Shown: positions 25,100 through 37,200 of the stretch, one piece after another
How positions within the stretch are numbered: the first letter of the stretch is position 1
Layout of the letters: each line of letters begins with the position of its first letter
Origin: Synchiropus splendidus
Lineage: Eukaryota > Chordata > Actinopteri > Syngnathiformes > Callionymidae
Assembly (NCBI RefSeq): GCF_027744825.2
Contig: NC_071336.1
Span: forward strand, 16,772,501 to 16,836,500
Length of the DNA stretch: 64,000 nucleotides
Direction of reading: 5' to 3'
Notes under the pieces: generated by a model
The model's input: the letters and a program-made list of their open reading frames with translations, nothing else
Told to the model about the DNA's origin: nothing
Databases searched by the model: none
Translations under genes and position numbers: made by a program

Positions 25100-25660
25100 C
25101 CCACATGTACTTTTCAGCCGCGCCGTTTGAAGAGTTGAAGAAAGTCCCGGTGCATCTGTTCCTCCTGTTGATCCTGGAGCCCTCGCCCTCCTCCCCTCCC
25201 GCCCCCTCCCCTCTCTGACCGATTAGCCGGTGCGGGCTTCGCTCCCATTTCCATGAGAAAGACGGCGGTCGGTGAAAGGGTTAAGCCTGAGGACGAAGCC
25301 CCAGAAAGCAGCCCCAATTTTCTGCCCAGCGGGGGCGTGGGGGTTGCGGGGAGCGGGAACAAAGCCGCCCGGGGGAGGAGCGGAGACTCCGGCTTTACTA
25401 TATGCACCTGCGGCCTGAAAAGCAGCGGACAAAGCGCCTCCGAAACGGCCAATTATGAGCGAACCATCCAGCGGAGGAGCCGCGAGGAGGGGGGGTGGGA
25501 GCCAGTGAAAGGGCCGGGGAAAGTGAATTTTAAAGAGGGCAGAGATAAGAAAGTAAATAATCGAGCTTTAAATCATTCTCGGCCCCCCATTCACCAGCAC
25601 CGCGCGCGGCCCTCGCTGACCGCGGACGGGTCCAGGCGCTGGAGGCGGACGCTGTGAGAA
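25100..25660. promoter_or_regulatory. CpG-rich block, possible promoter or CpG island
   Basis: A sharply bounded GC- and CpG-rich segment of about 560 bp inside an AT-rich desert, with clustered motifs such as GGGGGCGTGG, CGCGCGGCC and CGCCCCC-like runs. Vertebrate CpG islands usually mark promoters. Open frames exist on both strands (25253-25657 plus, 25114-25452 minus) but neither resembles a known protein. It lies about 2 kb beyond the sox19 3' end, so it may be an unannotated (possibly noncoding) transcript start or a distal element. The role is inference. Confidence 0.4.
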
Positions 25661-27164
25661 AAGTGGGGGAGGTCTCCTTTCTCCCTCTAATGATGTCGAT
25701 GGATGAGGTCATGTCGAAATTAGCCACAGCAAAACTCATCTGGTGACTTTCCAAGTCCGTGAGATAAAGAAGCAAGGTGGAAATGTGGCGCGCCCGATTC
25801 TTCCTCCAACCATTGTCATGCAGCACCGCTGTGTGAGGAGGACCGTAATGATGTTTCATGAACTGCCATGAAAGGACTAAAGGCCCACGGATATTGTGAT
25901 TGTTGGTGACTTGATGTGCGGTTTCCACTCGAATGCCCCAACATTCAAATATGAAAAACGAGTGTAACTTCAACAACTCTCTACGGGCCTTTGTGTCATT
26001 GTCGTCGTTGTCAAACTGTGATCATTGTCGACGCAAAAAACAACTGAAATGAATGAATTGATTCAAGTATTATGGGTCACAGCTTCTGTGTTGTCCTTTT
26101 GAGCATTTACCTGAAATCAATCTTTTTATATCAAAACTGGGGGAAATTATTCAAGTCAAATAAAAATGTCACAATTGAGTTCAATACCATAATACTTTCA
26201 ACTTTTTGTTTTTAGATTTTTTTTCCCCCAAATCTTCCCCAAACAAATATAGAGGGAGTTAACACACACTTTACCGGACTCCTACAGGATTCCTGAAGAA
26301 CAGAATGAGGCTGGTTTCCATGGCTAAAATTGAGCGAGTGAGTTTCCACTTAGCGGAAGATGGTATTTACGTCGACTTTCAAACAACCAGAGCAAACCAG
26401 CAGTCGCTAGAGCGTGGATGATAGTACAACCAGCAGCATTAAAACCTGAACTGAGCTGAAAATTTCAATTCATTTTCACCAGATTTTTTTTTTAACCAGT
26501 GCTGTCTGGACAAAGTGGAATTCAAACAGTCAACATGAGGATTTATTTAGTGGAAAGGAAAAGCCCACATACATTTCAATTGCAGCTGGTGGAAACCTAA
26601 ATATATATTGTACCATTGGAGCTATATGATGTCAATATCCATCAGGAGACATCCGACAAACCTGTAAACTTCACCTGTAAGCAGTTCCCTCAGATCACCT
26701 TCATCTGATCTGAGCACATGAGCATGGACTTTTAATAGCTTAAATCTAAATGGAAAACTTTTGTCTCAAACAAAGTTGACTTTTTTGGCGCTCTACAGCG
26801 AATAAATATCCAGTCTGCAATCTCGGATGAAAACCCAGTTTCTACTTCAGTAAGGCAAGGCAGCACAGGATTTCACCCATATCCCGACACCAACCAAAAC
26901 AAGGTTGTATGTGGTCAAGAGATTCTCTCATTAACATCTGCAGAGATGCCGTCAGGGACCAGACCACTCCACTTCCACCCTTAAGGCAATTCCCTTTGGA
27001 GCAGCCATGATGTCATCCTCTGTTTAGGCTTCCCTTATCCTGAGGTTCAACAACCCCCCCCCGCCCCAGGACCCAATCATGTCTTAAGCTTGAGATTTTC
27101 GGGTACGATTGCAACGTCACCCAAACACGCCACCAAGAACAAAGTTCAACACATGACATCATTG
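25661..27164. other. Intergenic, no recognised gene
   Basis: AT-rich spacer between the CpG-rich block and the sox19 3' end. No exon, RNA gene or array recognised. Confidence 0.4.
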
Positions 27165-27184
27165 ATGAAAAAAGATTCGAGCTT

Positions 27185-27190
27185 TTTATT
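27185..27190 (-). terminator. Poly(A) signal of sox19
   Basis: AATAAA on the minus strand about 1.33 kb past the sox19 stop, implying a 3' UTR of about 27165-28520. Open frames on the opposite strand of this stretch (for example 27939-28511) are not considered genes. Confidence 0.5.
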
Positions 27191-28520
27191 AATATTGTCA
27201 TGAATGCCATAACAAAAAAAGAATTTGAAACAAAAAGGCTCTTAGTATAAGAGCCTAAGGGTGTGTACATTATTTACATGCATGCTACATACAGCAACTC
27301 TAGCGTCGGACTGCTGAACAAACAATCCCTTCTAAAAATATAGTCAGTACAACAGTTTTACCTTTCATGTAAACATTCACGCATTACCGTCATATTTGCT
27401 CTCCCTTTTTTCAAGAAAATAAAAATTTCAGGTATCTTTTTACAGTGCGTGTTTAGTTAGTAACTATAGTTTTTGTAATATGAAAATAGAATTAAAAAGT
27501 TCCCTTTAGGTCCATAGCAGCACTAGCACCCAGGCGAGGAAGCAGGAGGATTAAAAAGACTTCAGTTGGATCCTTTAGTCAACACTGGTTCAGAGACACA
27601 AACTTTGTTAGAGATGACACATCCCATTTGTAAAAACAAGCCAACAGTTAATGTGCCACGTGGAGGACAACACACACACAGAACGGATTGCAGCATTTCT
27701 ACTCAAATTCATTCACCCTTAGGTAAAAATACAGCTTGTTCTGCCTTGAGAAAAGTGACAAAAGGAGAGGACAAACTCGACATTTAAAAATGAAAAAAAG
27801 ACCACATTTAAAACCGTCTCAGCGAAAACACACAGCAGGCAGGTTCTGATGGTACAGTGGTCGGTACGTGATGGAAGGAACCGCAGAGGCTCTACATTCT
27901 AACCCCACACACCTTGGAAACCTTGGAGCTCATGCCCAGTGGACTCAGTGCTGATTGTCTGTGTCATCCCACAGGATTTCACCAACTTTAAAATTCATTT
28001 CGAAACCACAAATGTGGCCAAAGGCACAATGTTCCTCTTGTATGTTCAAGTTGTGCATTTCCTTCCTGTTGCCCTCCATGTAGCCAATCATCAGCTCATG
28101 ATAGGTCGGTCACCAGCTGAGAACGCGGAAATCTTTTCACCCTCACCCACACTGGTGGCAGGTGGACTAGTAGAGGACAACACTCGACAAAAAGGCCCGG
28201 CCCTCGGCCCTGCCCAACGCAAACGGTGCAGTCTCGGGTTAGGAAGATTCTATAGTCATGGAGAAGCTCTAAGATCGATCAGAATATTGCTTCCTACTAT
28301 GTACAGAGGAGCGGAGCGTCCCTGGTCTGTGGGCTCCGCTCAGACGCTCGTGATATTTACACTTGTGTGGCACCAAAGAGGTAGAGAACATGTCAGTGGT
28401 GTCGAAGACTCAGGGATCTCTCGTATGGCGATTTGTCATCGCAGTGTCTCTGTCAGTCACGTCCACCATCCAGACTCCCAGCAGCCGTCTGTGCATCCAG
28501 AACACTTGTAAGTCCCGGTA

Positions 28521-31500
28521 CTAGATGTGTGTGAGCGGGACAGTCCCAGAGAGGTAGTGCTGCTGGACACTACTGTAGCCCCTCTGTGCAGCGCTGGGGT
28601 CACCGGCCTCACCCCCGGGTCCTGGTATGTACATGCTGATCATGTCCCGGAGGTCTCCCTGCAGCGGACCCCGGTGGTGGTTTGGTGTCGGAGTTGGGGG
28701 AGAGTGGGACATGGGTTCCGGTTTCACCATGGACATGGTGACTGGACTGGGCTGCTGAGGACTGCTGCTGTAGGACATTGGGCTGCAAAGAAAGAACAGG
28801 GAAAATCAAGACGGCTGTCAGACAGCATGACCTTTGCGTATTTGACAAGTTGGTATAAAGTGTTATGGGAAGATATCTATACATGTGTAGGAGTGTTATC
28901 ATTTAGGAATGTTTCTATTATATTAAGCAATTGTAGCAGCCTAGATCTACAGGTATTTCAATTGTTTTCCTCAATGTTTTGCCAACAATTTGAGACTTCA
29001 ATGAATGTTTGAATGAATTACTAAGGTGTTTCACACAAGACTCCAGTTTACCGCTGGAGCTTTTGAAAGATATAAGGGGTATGATTGTAGAAAAGCCATC
29101 TAAAAAGTGCAGATGCCCATCACGCTAAAATGAATCAACAGCCAATGTATTAGAATGAGGCATCTGTGCAATTCCTCACGTGTCAGACATCTTGAATCAG
29201 GGATGTCAAATCATTTTGATAAATGTTCATTGCATGAGAGAGAGTCCCTGTCTAAGAAGAAATAAACAACTTCTAGTTTCATGAGCTGTGACAGGTTCCT
29301 ACTGCATCGTCTCAATCACTTGCACAGTTTTAGGACATAACAGATGCAAGGCTGAACTGCCCTGATGCAACAGTCGGCCTCCTCCACTTAAACCATCATG
29401 CACAACCCCTTCCACATCCTCATTTACAGAATTCATGAACCACATTGGCCGTCTCCCTCTTCTGCTTTTACCTAGAACATTCTCCATCTAACAGTAATCA
29501 TCTAGATTTTTAGACAGCATTAAAAGATACTAGGTGCCAAACATAGCGGACAAAGCAAATGTAAGGCACTTTCTAAGGCCCGTTTAGGTTTGGCCTCAGT
29601 GGTTCAGTCAAAAGACTGAAGCAGCCAATGAAAACTTACAATCCAGACCCAGAGTTTTCATCTTGACACAAATTGAACTACAAAAGAAATGGTGCTTGCG
29701 TGGATGACCAACAACAAAAGTAGAAGTTAGTTAGTCAAGAACAATATGATGCCTTTCAGAAACTTGCTCAAATGACACAGTCAACAAATCAAACGTAACC
29801 ACTGAAAGACTTGCCATTTCTCAGGCCCTTTCTCGCAGCAATGAAACACGACGTCACAGAAATATAATTTCTGCGGCAGCCTCATCCGAATATTTTTTCA
29901 CCCCAATAACAGTTGGTGATTCATGGAAAATGGAGCGCTTCGACCAAAGCCTGTTATTCACGAATCTGCAGCCCCCAAACTGGGACACACCTCTGATGAG
30001 AGGTGCGTGTTGAGACACAGCAAAAGAACTTCGGAGTGTTTGGTCTAGATCAACACTGGCCTTGTTTACCGCCCCACCTACAAACCTGAATGACCTTCCG
30101 CTTGTTAGAAACTCCAGTTTGGCATTCGGACAAAGAAAAACAGGCTTTTGATTCGGCCCAAATATGAATCAGTGCTTGACTTTTAGTCACCAGCCACCAT
30201 CAAGCATCTAGTCTTGATGTCCGTTTGTTTAATGGTTGAAAGTCATGATTTCTTGCAACTCTTTAACTATTAAAAAGTGCCACCAACAACAGAGTTAATG
30301 AAACGGCATGTAACGCCATTACATTTGTAATGGTATTAGAATTTGGGAGCAGAAACATTACTATCATTTGGTATTCAATGGAACTGTGGCGTTCCTTTGG
30401 AATTGTTTCAACTCTACCAAGTGCTTGAGACCAAGTGGAAATCATCCACAGCCCTTCATGATCAATAATAATCCACTTAAAGAGTGCTGGAACTGCTCTG
30501 GTGCCATATGTGGAACTGGAACCAAACAAGAGAAAAAGCAAACAGGGAAAACAAAGGGACGTGATTGAGCGGTTGAGAGGGACGGAGTGAAGCGCACTGA
30601 AGTCTCCGCGGACACCTGCCCTGGAACAACAATCCACTCTGGGGAGAAGTTGAGCACATTTTAACATGTTTTAAAACGTGCAGGCCTGCTTAATTAACCT
30701 TAAGTTGTCAGTACAAATTGTGAAAATGTCTTCAAATTGAATGAAAGGTTAACCGCTTGACATTTCATCTCTGGAGAGTAATTATGAATTATTCAGTTAT
30801 CGAGGGACTGAAATACTTTCATTGGTTTCATTGCCACTTCCGAGGTTGGGCGATGGGTGGATGATGGTTGGGGGAGGGTGGGGATGCAAGAGACCACAAG
30901 CAGGGCTAGAGACAATGGTCTAGGGAGCGCCTAGGGAATTGTGGGTAAGGGGACCACACACAGGGTAGCAGCGTTGCCTGCCATCGAGCCACCCCGATCA
31001 ACATTCCAGACAGGGCCAAGCCCAGCGCCGAGCGTCACACCAATAACAAGTAGGCCGAGACTGAGGCCTTGTTGTTCCATCATGTCCACTTGCCGTGCGG
31101 CTCACTGGGCTTGAACATTTCTTAACACTGACCAGCATATACTTTTCACTCAGTAGTACTGGCCAATGTACAAATGTATAACAAATACCTGCAACCTGCC
31201 CCACACTCAGCTAAGCAATTCAATTTATAACAAAACTTTAATATAATTTTTGGTGTACAAAAATAGATGACTTACTAAGTGGCAGTAAAAGAAAAGATAT
31301 AGTTAACTTCATAAATAACTTTCAACAGTACGCTATGCTGAATTAATTTTGTATCATACGTGACCTTTTTTGCCTTGTTTTGAGAAACAGGAAAGTTGGT
31401 TTGCTTGATACTTGCTCAGAGAAATAATTAAATAAAAGCATAAAAGCAAGTGTTTTTGGAGATCAAGTCTTTTTTAGGTGAAGAATAATTAGTTTTACTC

Positions 31501-32368
31501 CTAAATGGAGAGATGTCAGAACATTAACTGGAACTGGGACTGAACTCAGATCTGAAACTTTAAAAACCCGCCGATTACAATATTCATTATCATAATTCAA
31601 TGTTGGTGGTAGTCTTTCGTATAAAGATTTGCTTTTTATAAAGAAGTGAAAGCGATGAAAACTCGACGTGTGTGGGTGTAAAAGCTTGCACCGCGGCAGT
31701 AATCCTCACCTGTAGGAGTTCCCTCCGTTCATGTAGGTCTGTGCCGCCGTCATCGCGGGCGGGTACTGCAGCGCCGACAGGTCATACCGGTGCAGCTGCT
31801 GGGTGTAGCCGAGGGCCTCGCCCTGCATCCCGGCGTAACCTCCCGCAGGGCCCCAGCCGTAGCTGTCCATCCTCGGGCTTCCACCTTGACCCTGGGCAGC
31901 CACCAGCAGGTTCCCGGCGGACAGCGGGTACTTGCCCACCTGCGTGTCCTTCTTGAGCAGGGGCTTGGTCTTGCGGCGAGGTTTGTACTTGTAGTCGGGG
32001 TACTCCTTCATGTGCACGGCCCGGAGCCGCTTGGCCTCGTCGATGAAGGGCCTTTTCTCGGCGTCAGTCAAGAGCTTCCACTCCGCGCCCAGTCGCTTAC
32101 TGATCTCGGAGTTGTGCATCTTGGGGTTCTCCTGCGCCATTTTGCGCCTCTGGCCCCGGGACCAGACCATGAACGCGTTCATGGGCCGCTTGACCTTGTC
32201 CATCGGGTCTCCTCCCGGTGCCAGCGCCGTCTTGGAGCCCGGGTGAGAGTTGCCGTTGTTGCCCATGCTGCCGGTCATGTTGGCAGTGACCGGCGACATG
32301 CCCTGGGTGGCCTGGTGAGACGGGGGCTGGCCCGCCGGCTTCAGCTCGTGCTCCATCATGCTGTACAT
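28521..32368 (-). CDS. sox19: SoxB1 transcription factor Sox19
   Basis: Two exons, 32368-31710 and 28782-28521, joined in phase 2 across a 2.9-kb intron to give 306 residues. The start [10 protein letters not shown] is the SoxB1 N terminus. The HMG box runs over about residues 57-135, with [20 protein letters not shown] and the basic tail YKPRRKTK. SoxB1 C-terminal blocks follow: [21 protein letters not shown] and [10 protein letters not shown]. The Sox1/2/3 genes are intronless, whereas Sox19 (the fish SOX15 counterpart) has a single intron in the C-terminal half, as here. Sox19 proteins bind AACAAT-type sites, act in early zygotic genome activation and later mark the neural plate. The neighbours mpdu1, eif4a1 and senp3 match the human SOX15 locus. 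I cannot tell sox19a from sox19b by eye. Confidence 0.93.
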
Positions 32369-32574
32369 GTCGCACTGCTCAGGTGAGGATGCGTGGCGCG
32401 AGGGAACCGTCTCTTGCCGCCGTGCACCTGGCGACTCTGTGGCCTGCTGTCCCCGCAGCTCTGACCGGGTGAAGCAAATTAACTAATTGCTCTCGCGACG
32501 CCGAGGGAACTTACTGCACAAGCGCGGCAGACGCAGACATCCCTCGAGGCGAAGACGTGAGGAAGAGTGGCGGC

Positions 32575-32725
32575 GGCGAAAGTTGCGGCTGGTTCGCTCA
32601 GGAAGTTTATAGCCTCTGAGCCACTTGTTGTCAAAACTCGCTCTCAAAGAGGCCGGAGCTCGCGCGTACTGCGCTGACCAATAAGAGCGCAGCGGCGCCG
32701 ACGAGCGCGCGCATTTGCAGCTGAA
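32575..32725 (-). promoter_or_regulatory. sox19 core promoter
   Basis: On the minus strand, TATAAA (32606-32611) lies about 240 bp before the start codon inside a CpG-rich block. Upstream are an inverted CCAAT box (32678-32682) and an octamer-like ATTTGCAG (32713-32720; 7 of 8 to the POU octamer) beside a CAGCTG E-box. Expected transcription start is about 32575-32580, giving a 5' UTR near 210 nt. Factor binding is inferred from motifs only. Confidence 0.55.
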
Positions 32726-32759
32726 TAGAGTTCCCGGCTGTGCGCGAGACACTTGTTGA

Positions 32760-32781
32760 TGGAGGAGGAGGAGGAGGAGGG
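32760..32781. repeat. Short GGA triplet array
   Basis: About seven GGA units immediately upstream of the sox19 promoter block. Confidence 0.8.
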
Positions 32782-32799
32782 AGCCATGATGGAGTCGGA

Positions 32800-34116
32800 C
32801 CACGACCCGGATCAATACAGTATCGGCACTGCAGCCGTCCGCAGGGAACCACCGTTCTCGTCAGGAGTGACAAGAACGGATCAGAGGTCTTGGGGTGGTG
32901 TTCCTCTGTTGAAAAAGTACTGTATGATGCTTCTAAAAGTTGACAGCGACGTTCGCCTGCGTGTAAAACGACCCAAATAATAATAAAAAAAGAAACTGAA
33001 GAGTGAAACTGGGTTTAGTTTTGGTTGTGAGTAAAAGAAACAAACTCTTGTGTTCAGTGTTGATCTGTTAATGCAAATGTATTCTTAAATTGAGCTGTTT
33101 AACAACCTTTAGTTCCTGAACTATATGACAGTTAACATAGCTATTCTTATTCATATATAAATAATATATTAATTAATAAAAAACAAGTCAAAGGTAATTG
33201 AAGTTTTATCAAGCAAAGCAATGCAACTCATATTTTAGTCATGAATGTTTACAGTTTTGCCACGATAGTCAGACCAATGTAAAGAGAAAGTTTGTTCTTG
33301 TCCTCGGTGTTGTCACATTGAATTAAGAGGTTGTCAATAGTCTGTGTGTGTGTGTGTGTGCTGTTTCTCACCGTTTTACGTGACGTTTGACTAATGTGTG
33401 TGTGTGAGCTGCAGGTGTGTGCCTATCACCGTGTGTGTGTGCGTCGTTTAATTGGGATTTGTGAGAGTCCAGTCCATCCTGTTTTCATCTCCAGGACAAC
33501 CTTGGCTGGAATCTCTTCCAAACTTCACACCCCTCCCCCCCGACTCCCCCTCATCTTTGCTGCTCCCTCGGCTTTTCTGCTGCAACTCCAAAAGTGATGA
33601 GCAGTCTCTGCTTTCCTTAGTGCCTCTGTCTTCCCTGTCTTCAGGTGGCGAGAGGATCAGTGGTTCCTTCGCTCCTCCTGTCCTCTCACATTTGACTTCA
33701 CAGAAGTGGTGGGTGTCACAGCTGATACAGAAACATGGCAGCAGGTTTCCTCCCTCCTCTCAGGCTGGAAAAAAAGGAGGGTGGATGTGAGGACAGCATC
33801 CCCCAACTTCTCAGTCCTGTTGTTCGCCACCTGGCTGTTTGTCGCTCGGCCCTTCATCCGGAACAGTTAGGCGTGTTTTTTTTTGAGTCTACGTTTGCCA
33901 TTGAGAAGCAAACCAGTGTCTAGAGTGCCAACGTGCTTGGACACCCAAGCACTGAGTTGTTCCATGAGATATCAGAAGTAATGAGGGAAGCAGCATTTAG
34001 CACAACAATAATTTGAATCAGGCAGGCAATACAAATGCTAAAAAGATATTTGTGAAAGGTTTCACTCGAATATTCAATAGAAAAGTAACATCCATTTACA
34101 GTTAAGGGAAATAAAA
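32800..34116. other. Intergenic, upstream of sox19
   Basis: No gene recognised. A short GT array sits at about 33343-33360. Cis-regulatory elements of sox19 may lie here but none can be named by eye. Confidence 0.4.
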
Positions 34117-34225
34117 AAAATAGGGCTGTCGATTGGCTCCATTTTTAAATTGTGATTAATCGTACTTCAGCCACAGTTAACTCAGGATTAATGACTAATT
34201 AATCAAAACTTTTTGTTTTTGTTGT
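34117..34225. repeat. Fragment of a dispersed fish DNA repeat
   Basis: Begins TAGGGCTGTCGATTGG and continues with GATTAATCG / AGTTAACTCAGGATTAA motifs, a pattern I know from widespread teleost non-autonomous DNA transposons (AGGGCTGTC...GATTAATCG ends). The matching right end was not found, so it is probably truncated. Family name not assigned. Confidence 0.45.
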
Positions 34226-37200
34226 AAAAGTACCTTATAGGAAGATTTTATCAACACAACAGTGACTGATAACACTTTCCACATTTATTACAACAAGCCA
34301 ACATAACAGGTACTGTCAGGAATATTCTTTACAGTAGCCTCAGTGGCACAGAACGCTCACAAAAACATGCCGACGGTGCAAGATTGTAAACACATGGAGA
34401 ACAATGTTCATCTTTCTTTGGCTGTGAATGATTTTAGCTTCTACTAGGCTAACTAGGCTCTCTCTCTTTATTCTACTGAAAGTCACTATATCAAATATAA
34501 AAACCCAGGATGAATAAAACAAAAAAAAACAAACAAAGGCCTTAATAGCTGAGGTGGAGCTGGGACGGACCAACACTGTTATAGCGCAAATGCAGTGTTG
34601 GTTCATACGATGAGGGCGTCAGTGCTGCTTGAATTCGACAGCTTTTGTAGTCCATAGTGGCAGCTTCATGACAGTGGAAATACTCCTCACGACACTCAGC
34701 GCACAGCGATGGATACATCGTATCACTACTGCTATGCTTCTGGATCTCATACGGGAGGCAGGGTTGGTCATTCGAAACGCACATGCGTTAGTCACACGTC
34801 AAACTTATTAGAGGCGTTACTATGAGTCTTCGTGAATCATTATTACCTCCCTGGGTCGGCAACACAAAAACAGCTTCAAGTTGAGCCCAACTTGCACCAT
34901 CGTGTACTAAGTGACTAGGAATCCCTCAGACAGGGGTCAGAGGGGATGTTGGTGTTGGGTTTACATACCTGGAGAGTGAGGAAGTGTGCGTACACAAGTA
35001 GTATCCAGCAGCTCTTAGTCAAATACCGACACCTGCAAGTTTGGACGCTGTGACCTCATTTGTCATCCTGTGAGTCTCTGAGCTCTCTCTCTTCTGCATC
35101 CACATAGGTGTAGTTAGGCTTAGGAAGTCAACCAGAACCAGAGTCCGGACTGGCTTTTGAACAGGTTTTTAAAGTCTTCATTTAAACTGCAACTGCCAAA
35201 CAGCAGTGCCGTTGCTCTTCTCGCTTGGCAATCCAAGCCCAGAGTGACTGCTGTTAAGTCCCAGTTGAAACTATATATTTTTAGGGAGTACCTGCTGATA
35301 CCTATTGCCTATTTTTAGAGGGTCCAACCAGTCAATACTGATTTTTCCAAAGTTCATTTTGGCAACTAAAATAAGTGCAATAAAAGTAACTTTTCCTCCT
35401 TTAATTTATTCCAATAACAATGTTTAAAACAAAACAAAATTATTTCAAAAAGAGGTATTGCTCCTTTTCTAATGGCAATAAAGGAGAATAGATAAAAATT
35501 GGCCAATAAAAAAGTAAATGAAAATAAGTTAAGTTTGCCATCTGGCAACATTCCTAAACAGGTGTGTTAAATATAAAACTTAACTTACATGAAAATGTTC
35601 TTGTTCAATGATAAAATACAAAATAGTGAAATGCACAATTAATAAATGAATAAGATTGAATTTCTGCGAATGAGACATTAAACATTAAACATTAAAGCGC
35701 AGCACTTTTTCTTCATCCACCATGTCTGCATCTGAGTCTGGCCTCCCCGACTTCACCTCCAAACTTCTCCACATCAGCTGTTCCGCTGATAAACACATCT
35801 CGGCCTCTGCCACTTCTCACCCTGTATTAGTTTGACCGTATGGAAGGTCTCACGTGTGAAGAGTCAGACTAACATGGTCGGGTGATGTCAGTATATGTGA
35901 GAAACACTCATACATGGCGAATGGCTGTGGATGAACGTTGGGACCTGCTGCTATGACTGAGTCTTGTTTTGGTGTTTCTCTGCCCCCTGGTGGCTTGGTG
36001 GCGCCATATTTGTCGCTTCAATCTAATTATGCCATAATATCTCCTGCTGACTCAAATGTGGACTCAGTCACTATGTCAGTGCATCGAGTCACATGACTTC
36101 TTTTGGCGTTAAAGAGCTTGGAGCGTGACATTAGCCATTATGGTTTCTTATTGACCAGTCTGCCAAAATAATAGGAGGATTCAAATGTTATGGAACTTGC
36201 TGGGAATGAGAGCGCACTTGATGGAAAGGAGGGGAAATGTGAATGAACAGAAATTAAGTGGGATGAAATCAAGGAAGAAGCGGCAAAGATGGCAAATGAA
36301 AGGCAGAAAATAAAGCCAGAAAAGGAGGTTGGAATGGAAAGTGCATGGGAGGAGGAGGAGAAGGGATGGAGAGGATGAAGGGATGGCTGATGAAGGGCCA
36401 AGGTGCGGGGGTTCAGTGCAGGAGGGTGGTTTTGGGTGACAGGCCTCTTTGAATAGACCTCTATTCTCCCCTCCGCTGGCTTCTCTTCTCATGCAAAACA
36501 GGCCCGTTCAGCCTCCCAGCCATCCGTCACATAACAGAAAGACCATGGCAGGCCCTTTACGAGCCTCCCACTCGCATAATCCCCCCTCCCTCCTCACCCC
36601 CACCCCACAATCCAACACCCAACAGGGGGTGGAGTGGGTGACAGGGCTGTATATGCATGTCGGGCAGTTGGGGGATGGTCAAGGGGTATGTACGCCACCG
36701 AGGGAAATGCCTTTGGAAGACAGGCCACCAGGGTTGACGGCAGAGAGGGGACATGGAGGGTAGACGGAAATCATAGTGAGAACTTGGGTGCGAGTTGTTT
36801 GTACCTGCGGTCGACAGATGGGTAAATGATTACTCTTCTCATGATGCAAACACAGAGTCCTGTGTTTGAAATGGTGATTGTTTTTGTTTATTTTCGGAGA
36901 TCCCTCTTGAAGAAGAGGGACAGGAGTGACAGTTGTCGGTTTGTCTACCATTTCAAAACATTTTCAAAATGGATGAGCCTGTTCCAACACCTGTTTTCAA
37001 ATGAAAGCTTAGGGCGTTGTGGAATGGAAAGGTGTGGTTTACTCAATCAAACAGGTTAAAGATGAGTGAACTAGCTGATGACGTGTGTGTGTGACTTCTG
37101 TACCCTGCAATGGAGCAATAGCCCGGCCAGGATGTCCTCCGCCTGTAGGGCTAGGTAACTGGGATCTGCCTGGTAAAAGAACCGGTGGTGGAAAATGCAT

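Noticed and set aside
25253..25657. 134-codon open frame in the CpG-rich block
   Set aside because: GC-rich sequence is stop-poor; open frames occur on both strands and neither looks like a known protein. The block itself is kept as a possible promoter.
27939..28511. 190-codon open frame opposite the sox19 3' UTR
   Set aside because: Antisense to a UTR, with no recognisable domain; no evidence for a separate gene.
31790..32386. 198-codon open frame opposite sox19 exon 1
   Set aside because: Antisense shadow of the GC-rich HMG-box exon.
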